DNA from: Psychrobacter sp. MF31
GTDB lineage: Bacteria > Pseudomonadota > Gammaproteobacteria > Pseudomonadales > Moraxellaceae
DNA length: 64,000 nucleotides
Assembly: GCF_012847335.1 (NCBI RefSeq)
Contig: NZ_JABBDX010000002.1
Location: forward strand, 124,001-188,000
Reading direction: 5' to 3'
In this document: positions 1 through 8,989 of the stretch, piece by piece
Position numbering within the stretch: position 1 is the stretch's first letter
Layout of the letters: the number at the start of each line of letters is the position of its first letter
The notes under the pieces: generated by a model
What the model was told of the DNA's origin: nothing
Seen by the model: the letters and a program-made list of their open reading frames with translations, nothing else
Databases searched by the model: none
Position numbers and translations under genes: made by a program

Positions 1-438
1 ATCCACTTTATCCGCCAAAAAGGCAAATTTGATAAGCAGCAATGGGTCGTTTTAGTATTGACCATCGTCTTTTGCGGCGGAACTTTATTGCTTCGCGATG
101 ACATTTATTTGCGCTGGAAATCGCCGATTATCAACGGCATTTTTGCGTTGACGCTGTTTGGTAGCGCAGTCATTAATAAGCCTTTGATGCAGCTTGCGAT
201 GAAAGATGTGTTTTTATTGTCGCCCTCAGGATGGAAAAAACTGACCGTGGCTTGGGCACTGTTTTTTGCCGTGATGGGCGTGCTGCATTACGTCACCGCC
301 TTTATGATGAGCGATGAAGCTTGGATTAATTTTAAAACGTATGGCTGGGTTCCGATTATGCTCGTGTTTATTGCCGCGCAATTTATGGTGCTCAAAAAGT
401 ATGTCAATCCCGCATTAACGGATAAAACTGCAAAATAA
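1..438 (+). CDS. yciB: Inner membrane-spanning protein YciB (septation protein A), 5' truncated
   Basis: The reading frame is open from base 1 and ends with a stop at 436-438, so only the C-terminal 145 residues are present and the start lies outside the window. The visible part has several hydrophobic segments. The block GGTLLLRDD followed by an RWKSP segment, the PLMQ stretch and the WINFKTYG segment match the conserved C-terminal half of the YciB/IspZ family of polytopic inner-membrane proteins linked to cell-envelope integrity and septation. The YciI-family gene follows 61 bases downstream on the same strand, an arrangement also seen in other gammaproteobacteria. Confidence 0.88.
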   Translation: MHFIRQKGKFDKQQWVVLVLTIVFCGGTLLLRDDIYLRWKSPIINGIFALTLFGSAVINKPLMQLAMKDVFLLSPSGWKKLTVAWALFFAVMGVLHYVTAFMMSDEAWINFKTYGWVPIMLVFIAAQFMVLKKYVNPALTDKTAK

Positions 439-499
439 TAAGTAAATTGTAAAAAAAGCACGTCAACTTTTAACAACATTTTAAAAATAAGGAAAAATT

Positions 500-826
500 A
501 TGTCTCTATTTGTCATCATCGGTCATGACGTTGCCGGAAGCCTTGAGGCGCGAAAAGCCACCCGTGAGGAGCATTTGGTACGCCTAAGAAAGCTTGATGA
601 AGAAAAGCGCTTAGTCATCGCCGGTCCCACGCCCGTTGAGCATGGCGCCCCTGAGATGTCCGGAAGCATCATTATCGCAAAGTTTGACTCGCTCAATGAT
701 GCCCAAGATTGGGCAAGCGCTGAGCCATATTTGCGCGAGGGCGTTTATAGTCATGTGGACATCAAGCCCTTTTTGCAAACGCTGCCCGCGCCTACTCAAC
801 CCTCAGAACCCTCAGAACCCTCATGA
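500..826 (+). CDS. YciI-family protein
   Basis: This is a 108-residue dimeric alpha/beta-barrel type protein of the YciI family (ferredoxin-like fold; biochemical role generally unknown). The N-terminus (MSLFVIIGHDVAGS), the RxxHLxRL segment and the RLVIAGPTP motif are typical. A purine-rich AAGGAAAAATT sits just before the ATG. The last residues are PSEPSEPS, encoded by a short tandem 9-base repeat, and look like a low-complexity tail beyond the usual fold. The stop codon overlaps the mnmC start in an ATGA junction, so translation of the two is probably coupled. Confidence 0.85.
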   Translation: MSLFVIIGHDVAGSLEARKATREEHLVRLRKLDEEKRLVIAGPTPVEHGAPEMSGSIIIAKFDSLNDAQDWASAEPYLREGVYSHVDIKPFLQTLPAPTQPSEPSEPS

Positions 827-2814
827 CCATCACTCCTGCCAACATTGATTGGCAATTGGACGACTTAGGAAATGAAGTTCCAGTATCCACGCTGTTTGGT
901 GACGTTTATTTTTCAAACAGCGATGGTCTTTGCGAGTCGCAATTTGTGTTTGTTGATCACAATGATCTACCAAATCGACTTGCCAAGCTTGCCCCAAAGC
1001 AAACCTTTAGCGTTGCTGAGATTGGCTTTGGTACGGGGCTAAACTTGCTGGTACTTTGGCAGCTTTGGCGCGACCTTCGCCAAAGTTATCCTCAACTTGC
1101 CACCTCGCGATTGCATTTTATCACCACAGAAAAATACCCGCTGACCCAAAGCGATTTAGCAAAAGCGCTTGCTAGCATTTCAGGACGCGCGCCTAAATTT
1201 GCCGATTTGATCGATACGCTTTTGAGCGCTTATCCGCCGCTTGTTGAAGGCTGCCACCGCTTAAATTTTTTTGAAGATAATTTAACCGTTGATATTTGGT
1301 TTGGCGATGCAGCACAAAGCTTGCAAAATTTGGCTCAGCCGAATGAGCCGCTCCCTAAACCCACCATCGATGCTTGGTTTTTAGATGGCTTTGCGCCGTC
1401 TTGCAATGAAGATTTGTGGGCGCAAGCAATTTTTGCACAAATTGAGCGCTTATCGACAGTAGGAACGACCGCTGCCACCTTTAGCGCAGCAGGCGTGGTT
1501 AAACGTGGTTTGACGTCCGCCGGATTTTTAGTCAAAAAAGTCAAAGGCTTTGGCAAAAAACGCGAAATGATTACCGCGGTTATTGCTGATAATAACGCTG
1601 AACCCTTATTACAATCAAAAGAAAAATCATCACCGCAAACGCTGATCATTGGCGCAGGGGTTTCAGGACTTATGGCAGCGTGGTCACTTGCCCATCGCGG
1701 TCATCACATCACCCTTATCGATAAAATCGCGCCGCTGGCGGGCGCATCTGGCAACCCGCGAGCGCTGCTTGCGCCCAAAATGACGCCGATTGCATTTGTC
1801 GCCGAGCATCTGCATAGCCTTGCCTATTTTTATAGCAGCCGATTTTATCAAGCGCTTGATGCCAAAGCGCCATCTGACTTAGATCATATCGTCACGCCAA
1901 CTGCCGCGCTTGATTTATTGACCCAATCTAATGTCGATACCGAGCAGATTAAAGCTTATCCGGATGAGGTTGCGACCACTTTAGACCATCAAGCTGCCCA
2001 AAAAATCAGCGGAATTTTCAACCAAGACTTTACCGACAATTTATTTTTACCAAAAGCGGCGCTCATTAACCCTCAAGCGTTAAAGTCAGTAGTTTTAGAA
2101 CATCCAAATATTAACTTTAAAGCTGTGTTGGTCAACCATATCGAAGATGATGGTCAACAGGCAATCATCACTGCCGTTTTAAATAATACGAATGATGATA
2201 ACAACGCCATTACTATAAGCGCTGATCGAGTGATTATTTGCGCAGGTTACCAAAGCCATTTATTGCACCCTAAGATTTTTAATTGCCGAAAAATCCGTGG
2301 TCAACTGTCTTGGTTTACCCCAACCGCCAATCAGCTCGCCAAACTTCCCAAAATTCCGTTAAAATATAGCGGTTATTGTGCGACATTTACGCCAACTGAA
2401 AAAGATGCCGACATCAATCAGATCAACTATCCGCAATCGCAATTTTTACTTGGCGCAAGCTTTGATCGCAATGATGAAGGTCTGGATACGCGTGATTTTG
2501 ACCATCAAGCCAATCGTGATAAGCTAATCTCAACCTTCCCTGAGCTTGATGCCGCTATCCCAACGGATTTTGAGCAGTGGCAAGCGCGCGTTGGCATTCG
2601 CTCGCAAACGCCCGATTATCATCCGCTCGTTGGAAGGCTAAGCGCCAATATTTGCTGCTTAACGGCAATGGGATCAAAAGGCTATGCGTTTGCGCCGCTT
2701 TGTAGCGAAGTTTTGGCAGATCTGATATCAGGTAATTTTGCGCCGGTATCAAGCCAAATGCTTGCCAAACTTGCGCCCAATCGCGCGCGCCTGCAAACGC
2801 CGCTTAAACCTTAA
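823..2814 (+). CDS. mnmC: Bifunctional tRNA mnm5s2U34 biosynthesis protein MnmC
   Basis: MnmC carries out the last two steps of 5-methylaminomethyl-2-thiouridine formation at the wobble base of tRNAs. The FAD domain removes the carboxymethyl group and the SAM domain methylates the amine. The N-terminal methyltransferase half has EIGFGTG at residues 66-72 and the WFLDGFAPS motif. The C-terminal oxidoreductase half begins near residue 270 with the FAD-binding GAGVSG at about 277-282, followed by the GASGNPRALLAPKM motif typical of MnmC. At 663 residues it is full length for a fused MnmC. The ATG overlaps the end of the YciI gene by four bases. Confidence 0.95.
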   Translation: MTITPANIDWQLDDLGNEVPVSTLFGDVYFSNSDGLCESQFVFVDHNDLPNRLAKLAPKQTFSVAEIGFGTGLNLLVLWQLWRDLRQSYPQLATSRLHFITTEKYPLTQSDLAKALASISGRAPKFADLIDTLLSAYPPLVEGCHRLNFFEDNLTVDIWFGDAAQSLQNLAQPNEPLPKPTIDAWFLDGFAPSCNEDLWAQAIFAQIERLSTVGTTAATFSAAGVVKRGLTSAGFLVKKVKGFGKKREMITAVIADNNAEPLLQSKEKSSPQTLIIGAGVSGLMAAWSLAHRGHHITLIDKIAPLAGASGNPRALLAPKMTPIAFVAEHLHSLAYFYSSRFYQALDAKAPSDLDHIVTPTAALDLLTQSNVDTEQIKAYPDEVATTLDHQAAQKISGIFNQDFTDNLFLPKAALINPQALKSVVLEHPNINFKAVLVNHIEDDGQQAIITAVLNNTNDDNNAITISADRVIICAGYQSHLLHPKIFNCRKIRGQLSWFTPTANQLAKLPKIPLKYSGYCATFTPTEKDADINQINYPQSQFLLGASFDRNDEGLDTRDFDHQANRDKLISTFPELDAAIPTDFEQWQARVGIRSQTPDYHPLVGRLSANICCLTAMGSKGYAFAPLCSEVLADLISGNFAPVSSQMLAKLAPNRARLQTPLKP

Positions 2815-2854
2815 TTGCGCTTTGATGTTGGCGATGAACCGTTATGGAGCTGAT

Positions 2855-3463
2855 ATGACACTTTGGAAATCTTGTAATCTGCCAAACCAAAATGCGATGT
2901 TGGCAGTTGTGGCAAGTTTATGTTTACTTACAGCTTGCCAAAAAAAGCCTGAAGCAAGCGCTGAGGCTGACGTGGTGGCTCCCGTTGTCACCACGGTTGC
3001 TACTGAAGAAAACGGCGTTGCTCATTCAAACGATAAGGCTTCAGAAGAGCCGGCTTCCGATCAAACAAGCTCGGACACTACTAAACCATCAAACCAAAAA
3101 GAAGTAGCTCAAGACAGGGTTTTAGAAAATGAGGATGATACAGTAGCTAAAGCGCCGCCCTCGCTTGCAGGCGCTCAAGTGACCGATGTTCGCTACAAAA
3201 GTGATGACGGGTCGACCATGAGTGTGGTTTTTGAAACCTCGCGTGATGGCATCTTAAATGCTATTGTCAGCTTTCCTAATCAACCAAAAGTCACTTTGAC
3301 CGCTCCTGAAGGTCAAGGTAACAACCCCACCTATCGCTCAAAAGATGGCAAGTTGGAACTGGTCAGCCATGAAGGCGGCAGCAGCATTGATTTAATTTAT
3401 GAAGGCGACATCAAAAGCTTTGTTGCACTCAGCGCCGATGCCGCTGTGGTCACGCAATCCTAA
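2855..3463 (+). CDS. Predicted lipoprotein of unknown function
   Basis: This 202-residue protein starts at the ATG at 2855, chosen because GGAG lies just upstream and because it gives a typical lipoprotein signal with lipobox LTAC at residues 25-28 and Cys28 as lipidation site. The open frame extends further 5' (to 2738), but that part overlaps mnmC and lacks signal features. After the signal comes an Ala/Glu/Ser/Thr-rich stretch up to about residue 100. A compact C-terminal region of roughly 100 residues follows, rich in predicted beta strands. I do not recognise the family. It follows mnmC after 40 bases. Confidence 0.7.
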   Translation: MTLWKSCNLPNQNAMLAVVASLCLLTACQKKPEASAEADVVAPVVTTVATEENGVAHSNDKASEEPASDQTSSDTTKPSNQKEVAQDRVLENEDDTVAKAPPSLAGAQVTDVRYKSDDGSTMSVVFETSRDGILNAIVSFPNQPKVTLTAPEGQGNNPTYRSKDGKLELVSHEGGSSIDLIYEGDIKSFVALSADAAVVTQS

Positions 3464-3481
3464 GCTTTTTAATCAAGCCAG

Positions 3482-4885
3482 TTATATTCCAAGCTTTCGG
3501 CGCAGTCTTGATAAAAAGCCCATTTTTTGCTGCTGAGCTGAGTCAATTTTGGCATTTTGACTTGCCATTGATGGCTCAGTTGCGGGCGTTGATGGCGCTG
3601 GATTTTCAATAGTGGATGGCGTTGAGGTTGGCGAAGTAAGTAATGGCGCGTCATTTAAGTCTTGAGAGGTTAAGGCGATATTTTCAGAAGCGCTTGCCAA
3701 GCTTTGGTCATCGTTTTTGTTATTGGCGTCAAAATGCAATGGTGGATTGATCGCTTTTGCCACGCGGCTATCTAGCTTTTCATAACTTTGCTGCTGTAAA
3801 TTTCCTGAAAATAGCAAACTTACGATAATTTTTTTCGCAGATTTTACTGAAACTTTCGCGGCGGCGGCTAACTCATTGACCGATTTTGGGGTGGTCTCCA
3901 TGGCGGTCATGATAGCAAGCAAGGCTTGACGCTCGCTTTTAGCAAGACTTGTGACCTTATTGTCTGTGATTTTGGCGCTATAGTCGCGAAGCTCCGGCTT
4001 AATCCAGCCGCTTAATTGATAGCTTTCTAAATCGCTTGCCAGCGCGAGCAGTTCCTCGGAATGCTCCCAAGCTTGTTGCCAAAGCCATTGGGTCAAATCA
4101 AAGGCAGCACTAGGATCGAGCGTTATCCCTTGATACGGCATCAATTCCCAGTGATTCAATGAAATTGGCTTGCCTTCAAAATTTTGGCACCAAACGCGAC
4201 CTTCTTTTGGGGCAATAATAGCCATGGGGCTTAGTTGACCTTTGACCTTAATTTGATGAAAGCCTTCAGGTTTGGCGTTAAGCTGTTTAATCATAGCAAT
4301 TAAATTAGCATAATCTGCTGACGGCTGAGCGCTATGGTCGATCTGAATATCAGCCGTGCTATCATGATTCACATCCGTTTCAAGGCGATTTATTGAACCG
4401 CTGCCAGTTTTTGCGGTCAAATTAGTAGGATCGTTTACAGCTTTTTTAGAGTTGACGGGTGCTTTTGCATGTTTAACTTCATTTTGCTGCAAAATTGAGG
4501 TCACTGCCCCCGCGCCTTGTTTAAGCGCGCTAACTGACGTCATGAGCCACTCGTTTAAGCCATCAAGCTTTTTTAGCGGTAAAATCAAGCGGTCGTGATT
4601 GATCCAGCCTTCATCAATATCGGTTCGGCTCACATAAAGTACCGGCGTTTTTTTTTGATCACTGAGCAGCTTGGTGATGCTAGCCGCAGCTCGAAACTCA
4701 TTATTAATCATAAACAAATCGACCTGCGGATGGTTTGCCGATACCCATTCCAAATCCGCCTCAAGTCGCAGCAGCACGCGCAAATACCCTTTGATCATCA
4801 CCTGATCGGCAGGTTTGATCCCCACCAAAGCGGTGCGCAGGACTTTTTTTAGATTATTTTGAGTAGGCGTTGCACCTTGACTCAT
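3482..4885 (-). CDS. Unassigned protein with receiver-like N-terminus and winged-helix-like region
   Basis: I do not recognise this 467-residue protein. Three parts can be seen. Residues about 12-120 alternate short hydrophobic strands (TALVGI, VDLFMIN, TPVLYVS, RLILPL) with amphipathic helices, in the order expected of a response-regulator receiver fold. However, the strand that normally ends in the phospho-acceptor Asp reads MINNE, so a functional receiver is doubtful. Residues about 195-310 are a Trp-rich region. Residues about 310-365 (SERQALLAIM, SVNELAAAAKVSVKSAKK) resemble a winged-helix DNA-binding unit. The C-terminus is a Ser/Thr/Pro-rich tail ending in a basic segment. There is no signal peptide or membrane segment. 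A strong GGGGGAG precedes the ATG. The domain reading is inference. Confidence 0.7.
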   Translation of the reverse strand: MSQGATPTQNNLKKVLRTALVGIKPADQVMIKGYLRVLLRLEADLEWVSANHPQVDLFMINNEFRAAASITKLLSDQKKTPVLYVSRTDIDEGWINHDRLILPLKKLDGLNEWLMTSVSALKQGAGAVTSILQQNEVKHAKAPVNSKKAVNDPTNLTAKTGSGSINRLETDVNHDSTADIQIDHSAQPSADYANLIAMIKQLNAKPEGFHQIKVKGQLSPMAIIAPKEGRVWCQNFEGKPISLNHWELMPYQGITLDPSAAFDLTQWLWQQAWEHSEELLALASDLESYQLSGWIKPELRDYSAKITDNKVTSLAKSERQALLAIMTAMETTPKSVNELAAAAKVSVKSAKKIIVSLLFSGNLQQQSYEKLDSRVAKAINPPLHFDANNKNDDQSLASASENIALTSQDLNDAPLLTSPTSTPSTIENPAPSTPATEPSMASQNAKIDSAQQQKMGFLSRLRRKLGI

Positions 4886-5108
4886 TAGGACTCCCCCAAA
4901 CCGCTTGGCAACTTGTAATTAAACAAAACTGCTGACCATTATAGCCGCAATTGAAAGTGATTCCCCATCTATTGCCCAAGACTTAGGTCAGAGAATTGTT
5001 TCAAATTATCCACGATGATTTTTATTTTATAATGACGCTTACTAATGAAGTCAGCAAAATTAATGCCAACTTCATCTTTATTCAATAAACGTCTCACGCC
5101 GTGCTTTA

Positions 5109-5885
5109 TTATTTAACGTTATTGGTCTTATTTGCATTTGCAATCGGCAGTTGGCAAGCGCCTGTTCCTTGAGTATTTACCGTCACCACCGCACCAGTTA
5201 AGGCAAACAGCTGCTGCAATTGCGATTGCGCATTTTGAGCGGCAAGATTCATGATGTTGCCGCGACAAGCGCGCTCAAGGACTTCTTTTTTTGCCGATTG
5301 TTGAGCCGCTTCAAGCACTTTTGGGTCAACTTGTAGCAAATTAAATGCGCCCGTTTGCCAGTCATAAATTTCCAAATCATCCAGATAAACGGTAAAAATT
5401 TGCGATGGTGGCAAGGTGATATTGATGGTTGGCATGGCAGCTTTGGTGTCATTTTCTGCGGCGTTTTCAGTTACTTTTGGCAGCACGACTTGAACCATCT
5501 CAGGCGACAACTCGCTTAAATCCACGCCCGCCTCCACGCGACCCCGAGCAATAAACAAGCCTTTTTGCTCATCTTGCCAAAGCTTTTGCCAACTGCCGCG
5601 TTTTTGGCTGCTTATAATGGTATCCACGCTAAACAGCACGGTTTGCAGACGGTTCAAATTTTGAATTTGGGTGATGACGCCCTCACGAGTGATGGTTTCA
5701 ACTGGCGCAGCTTTCGGCTTTTTTTGTAAGCTAAAAATCGCCCAAGCCAACGCCAAAATGCCAACGATGAGCACGAGCCAAGACAGCGGCGCGATGGGCT
5801 GTTTTTTCGCCGATTTTGTTAAAATCACTTCTTTTGAAGGGGTTGGCTTTGAAGGATTTGGCGGCGTTGGTTGACTGTCACTCAT
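5109..5885 (-). CDS. DUF4230 domain-containing membrane-anchored protein
   Basis: The 258-residue protein has a Pro-rich cytoplasmic N-terminus (residues 1-30), one hydrophobic segment at about 32-52 (WLVLIVGILALAWAIF) and an extracytoplasmic domain. That domain has the DUF4230 layout: an early ITQIQNLNRLQT motif, a GLFIARGRVEAGVDLSEL core, and PPSQIF followed by LDDLEIYDWQTGAFN. The function of DUF4230 proteins is not established. The gene is followed, after about 220 bases without a gene, by the unassigned protein on the same strand. It is divergent from proS. Confidence 0.85.
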   Translation of the reverse strand: MSDSQPTPPNPSKPTPSKEVILTKSAKKQPIAPLSWLVLIVGILALAWAIFSLQKKPKAAPVETITREGVITQIQNLNRLQTVLFSVDTIISSQKRGSWQKLWQDEQKGLFIARGRVEAGVDLSELSPEMVQVVLPKVTENAAENDTKAAMPTINITLPPSQIFTVYLDDLEIYDWQTGAFNLLQVDPKVLEAAQQSAKKEVLERACRGNIMNLAAQNAQSQLQQLFALTGAVVTVNTQGTGACQLPIANANKTNNVK

Positions 5886-6256
5886 GGCGTCTCCTTTTTT
5901 AGGGTTTAGCTTATTATGGTTATTAGCGGATTGACGGCAAATTTGATCTTAGTTACTACAAAAAGAGGAATGAAATATCAGCATAAAATGCACCTTTGCT
6001 GGGTCAAATTCAAGACCTAGCTACGGATTGACTACAATACTGTGGATTTGTTATCAATAATCCCAAGCTTTTGGGCGGCAGTTCTTGCGATTTAAGCGCT
6101 TGGTTGCCAAAAGCTTAAAAAGTCATTGCGTCTTAAGGCAAGTTTACCTACCATAGTCAGATTGTGCTTAAAAAAAGGTTATGAAAAATTCAGACTATTT
6201 TTTAAGCCTCGGGCTTCGTTTTCGTTATTTATTTTTTTTAAGGTTCTGCTTTATTT
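5886..6256. other. Divergent intergenic region upstream of proS
   Basis: This 371-base spacer separates the DUF4230 gene from proS and must carry promoters in both directions. A -10-like TACAAT lies at 6033-6038 on the plus strand, with only a weak -35 match. A small hairpin (AAGCC, loop TCG, GGCTT, at 6204-6216) and T-rich tracts lie in the proS leader. No gene is convincing; the open frame beginning at 6181 overlaps proS out of frame. Confidence 0.5.
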
Positions 6257-7969
6257 ATGAAAGCCAGTCAATTGTTGTTTGCCACGCTCAAAGAGACCCC
6301 AAGCGATGCCGACATCGCCTCAAGTCAGTTGATGGTTCGCGCAGGTCTCATCCGCAAAATTGCGTCGGGGCTATATATTTGGTTGCCAATGGGGCTTCGG
6401 GTGCTGCAAAAAGTGGAGCAAATCGTCCGCGAAGAGATGCAAAATATCGGCGCTCAAGAGGTGTTGATGCCCATGACTCAGCCTGCCGAGCTTTGGCAGA
6501 CGACCGGTCGTTTTAATGATTATGGTCCTGAGCTTTTGCGATTTAAAGACCGCCATGAGCGCGATTTTGTGTTAGGTCCCACCCATGAAGAGGTCATCAC
6601 CAATTTAGCCCAAGGCGAGCTGCGCAGCTATAAACAGCTTCCTGTGACCTTTTTTCAAATCCAAGGTAAATTTCGCGATGAGATTCGCCCGCGCTTTGGG
6701 GTGATGCGCGCTCGTGAATTTACCATGAAAGACGCCTACTCTTTTCATGTCGATAAAGAGTCACTTGCACTCACCTATCAAGATATGTTTGATGCTTATA
6801 CGCGAATTTTTACCCGTTTAGGGCTTGATTTTCGTGCGGTTCAAGCCGATACCGGCTCAATTGGCGGCTTTGCGTCCCATGAGTTTCATGTGCTTGCCAG
6901 CAGCGGCGAAGATGACATTGCGTTCTCAGATACTTCTGATTATGCAGCAAACATTGAGCTTGCTGAAGCGGTCTGTAGAGACGTTCGCCAAGCGCCAACG
7001 ATGGAAAAAACAGACGTTGCCACGCCAAATATGCCAACGTGCGAAATGGTCGCTGAGCATTTAAACCTGCCACTTTCACAAACAGTAAAAACGCTTATTG
7101 TTAATGGCGAAAATGAAGACGGCGAGGCGCAACTGATTGCGCTTGTGCTTCGCGGCGACCATACGCTAAACAGTATTAAAGCTGAAAAAATCCCTAATGT
7201 CACTTTGCCGCTCACTATGGCAAGCGAAGACGATTTAAAAGCGGCTGGACTTTATAAAGGTTATATTGGCGTTGATTTGGACATGCCGGTCTTTGTCGAT
7301 CGCGCGGCGGCGGCGCTGTCGGACTTTGTTTCAGGGGCCAATAAGCCTGATTTTCACAGCACGGGCGTGAACTGGGATCGCGATGCGACCATTACTGAAA
7401 TCGTTGATATCCGTAACGTTATCGAGGGTGATGCCTCCCCTGACGGTCAAGGCAGCTTGCAAATCAAACGCGGTATCGAAGTTGGTCACATTTTCCAGTT
7501 GGGTGATAAATACTCAAAAGCGCTTAACTGCACGGTTTCAGGTGAAAATGGTAAGCCCGTTACCCTAATGATGGGCTGCTACGGTATTGGGGTGAGCCGG
7601 ATTATCGCGGCTGCCATCGAGCAAAATAACGATGACAATGGCATCATCTGGCCTCAAACGCCTAATGTTAAAGACTCCATTGCGCCGTTTGAAGTGGCGA
7701 TTGTCCCGATGAAATCCAAAGAAGATTTGGTGATGCAAAAAGCCACTGAGCTTTATAACACGCTAAAATCACGCGGCGTCAATGTGCTGCTTGATGACCG
7801 CAACGAGCGCCCCGGTGTCAAGTTTGCTGATTTAGAATTGATTGGGATTCCGCATCGCATTGTGGTATCGGATCGCAATTTGAGCGAGGGCAAATACGAA
7901 TACGCCAGCCGCCGCGATACAGAAAAGCAATTACTCAGCTTGGATGAAGTATTGGCAATCGTTGGTTAA
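6257..7969 (+). CDS. proS: Prolyl-tRNA synthetase
   Basis: ProS charges tRNA-Pro with proline using ATP. The 570-residue length and domain order fit the bacterial-type enzyme with an inserted editing domain. The N-terminus [18 protein letters not shown] aligns with the known start. The class II core includes GPTHEE, motif 2 around [17 protein letters not shown], and motif 3 [13 protein letters not shown]. The editing (INS) domain occupies roughly residues 225-400, and the anticodon-binding domain follows motif 3. A typical Shine-Dalgarno is not obvious; AAGG lies about 13 bases before the ATG. An intrinsic terminator follows within 30 bases. Confidence 0.98.
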   Translation: MKASQLLFATLKETPSDADIASSQLMVRAGLIRKIASGLYIWLPMGLRVLQKVEQIVREEMQNIGAQEVLMPMTQPAELWQTTGRFNDYGPELLRFKDRHERDFVLGPTHEEVITNLAQGELRSYKQLPVTFFQIQGKFRDEIRPRFGVMRAREFTMKDAYSFHVDKESLALTYQDMFDAYTRIFTRLGLDFRAVQADTGSIGGFASHEFHVLASSGEDDIAFSDTSDYAANIELAEAVCRDVRQAPTMEKTDVATPNMPTCEMVAEHLNLPLSQTVKTLIVNGENEDGEAQLIALVLRGDHTLNSIKAEKIPNVTLPLTMASEDDLKAAGLYKGYIGVDLDMPVFVDRAAAALSDFVSGANKPDFHSTGVNWDRDATITEIVDIRNVIEGDASPDGQGSLQIKRGIEVGHIFQLGDKYSKALNCTVSGENGKPVTLMMGCYGIGVSRIIAAAIEQNNDDNGIIWPQTPNVKDSIAPFEVAIVPMKSKEDLVMQKATELYNTLKSRGVNVLLDDRNERPGVKFADLELIGIPHRIVVSDRNLSEGKYEYASRRDTEKQLLSLDEVLAIVG

Positions 7970-7990
7970 GTTAGTATTTTAATTGGTCAT

Positions 7991-8022
7991 AAAAAAAGCG
8001 CCTGATAATAGGCGCTTTTTTG
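7991..8022 (+). terminator. Rho-independent terminator of proS
   Basis: A perfect stem AAAAAGCGCC/GGCGCTTTTT closes an 8-base loop (TGATAATA) and is followed by T residues, 22 bases after the proS stop codon. Confidence 0.9.
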
Positions 8023-8066
8023 ATTTAAAATCAATGTTTATTTTTAATTTCGTTGATTAACTGTAT

Positions 8067-8939
8067 TTATTGGCGAATCAACCGACTTGGTTTTGGCAAT
8101 AATGACAAGTCACTCACTCGGCAAGGATTAATATCAATGCCACCGCGGCGCGTGTACCAAGCGCGAACGATTAAGGAACTTGGCGCAAAATGCGTCATCA
8201 AATCCGCAAAAATCTGCTCAACGCACTGCTCATGAAAGCCGTTGTGCTGCTGATAGCTTAAAATATAGCGCAGCATATTGGTATCACTCACCAGCCGTTT
8301 GGTTGTCATCATTACCCCAAGCGTTCCCCAATCGGGCTGATTGGTGACAGGGCAATTGCTTCGCAGCAAATTGGAATAAAAGCTATACGTTTGGCTGGCA
8401 TTTTCGCTCACTTGAATGTCACTGACTGACAGCAGCGTGCTGTCTGGGTGATCGGCAAGTGGTAGCGGCGCTTTTAAATTTTTGAGCGCCTCATCAATAC
8501 AAACGCCGTCCGGCTGAACGACCATTAGCCTTGAGGTGGCATCTTCTAAGCGAAACAAATCAACTTTAACTTCCGACTGCAAGCATTTTGACAAATCTTC
8601 ACTAATCAGCGCTTTTACCGCCTCCCAACTGTCAAACTGAGTAAAATTGAGACTGTTTAAATACAATTTTAGCGATTTGGACTCGATGATAAATGGGGAG
8701 GTCGCCGAAATGGTAAATCGTGCCATCGCCACTTGTGCCACGCCCAAAGCATTGAGCCATGACACCTCAAACGCATGCCACCAATCGACGCCTACGGTCA
8801 GACTTTCAATATCAATATCGGCATTACTTTTTGCAATTACCGAGCGCCCAAGGCTTCTTGCAATTGGGAATAACATCTCGGGGCTATAAGTGGTCGGATA
8901 CGTGGTCGTCTGTTCGCCTAAAATACCATGAATGCTCAT
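8067..8939 (-). CDS. queF: NADPH-dependent 7-cyano-7-deazaguanine reductase QueF
   Basis: QueF reduces preQ0 to preQ1 in the queuosine tRNA-modification pathway. The 290 residues match the long, two-module (YqcD/E. coli-type) form. The QueF motif ESKSLKLYLNS is at 86-96. The catalytic Cys lies in LLRSNCPVTNQPDWG at Cys196. Near the C-terminus are HEQCVEQIF and YTRRGGIDINP, both family-specific. The stop codon lies about 45 bases beyond the proS terminator and the two genes converge. The minus-strand ABC transporter genes lie upstream. Confidence 0.97.
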   Translation of the reverse strand: MSIHGILGEQTTTYPTTYSPEMLFPIARSLGRSVIAKSNADIDIESLTVGVDWWHAFEVSWLNALGVAQVAMARFTISATSPFIIESKSLKLYLNSLNFTQFDSWEAVKALISEDLSKCLQSEVKVDLFRLEDATSRLMVVQPDGVCIDEALKNLKAPLPLADHPDSTLLSVSDIQVSENASQTYSFYSNLLRSNCPVTNQPDWGTLGVMMTTKRLVSDTNMLRYILSYQQHNGFHEQCVEQIFADLMTHFAPSSLIVRAWYTRRGGIDINPCRVSDLSLLPKPSRLIRQ

Positions 8940-8989
8940 GAAAACCCTTTTTAAAATAAATTAATACGGACTATAGCAAAATTAAACCG

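Noticed and set aside
5020-5040. TATAAT-like element at about 5029 as a plus-strand promoter
   Set aside because: There is no plus-strand gene within 1.2 kb downstream; the surroundings are simply AT-rich.
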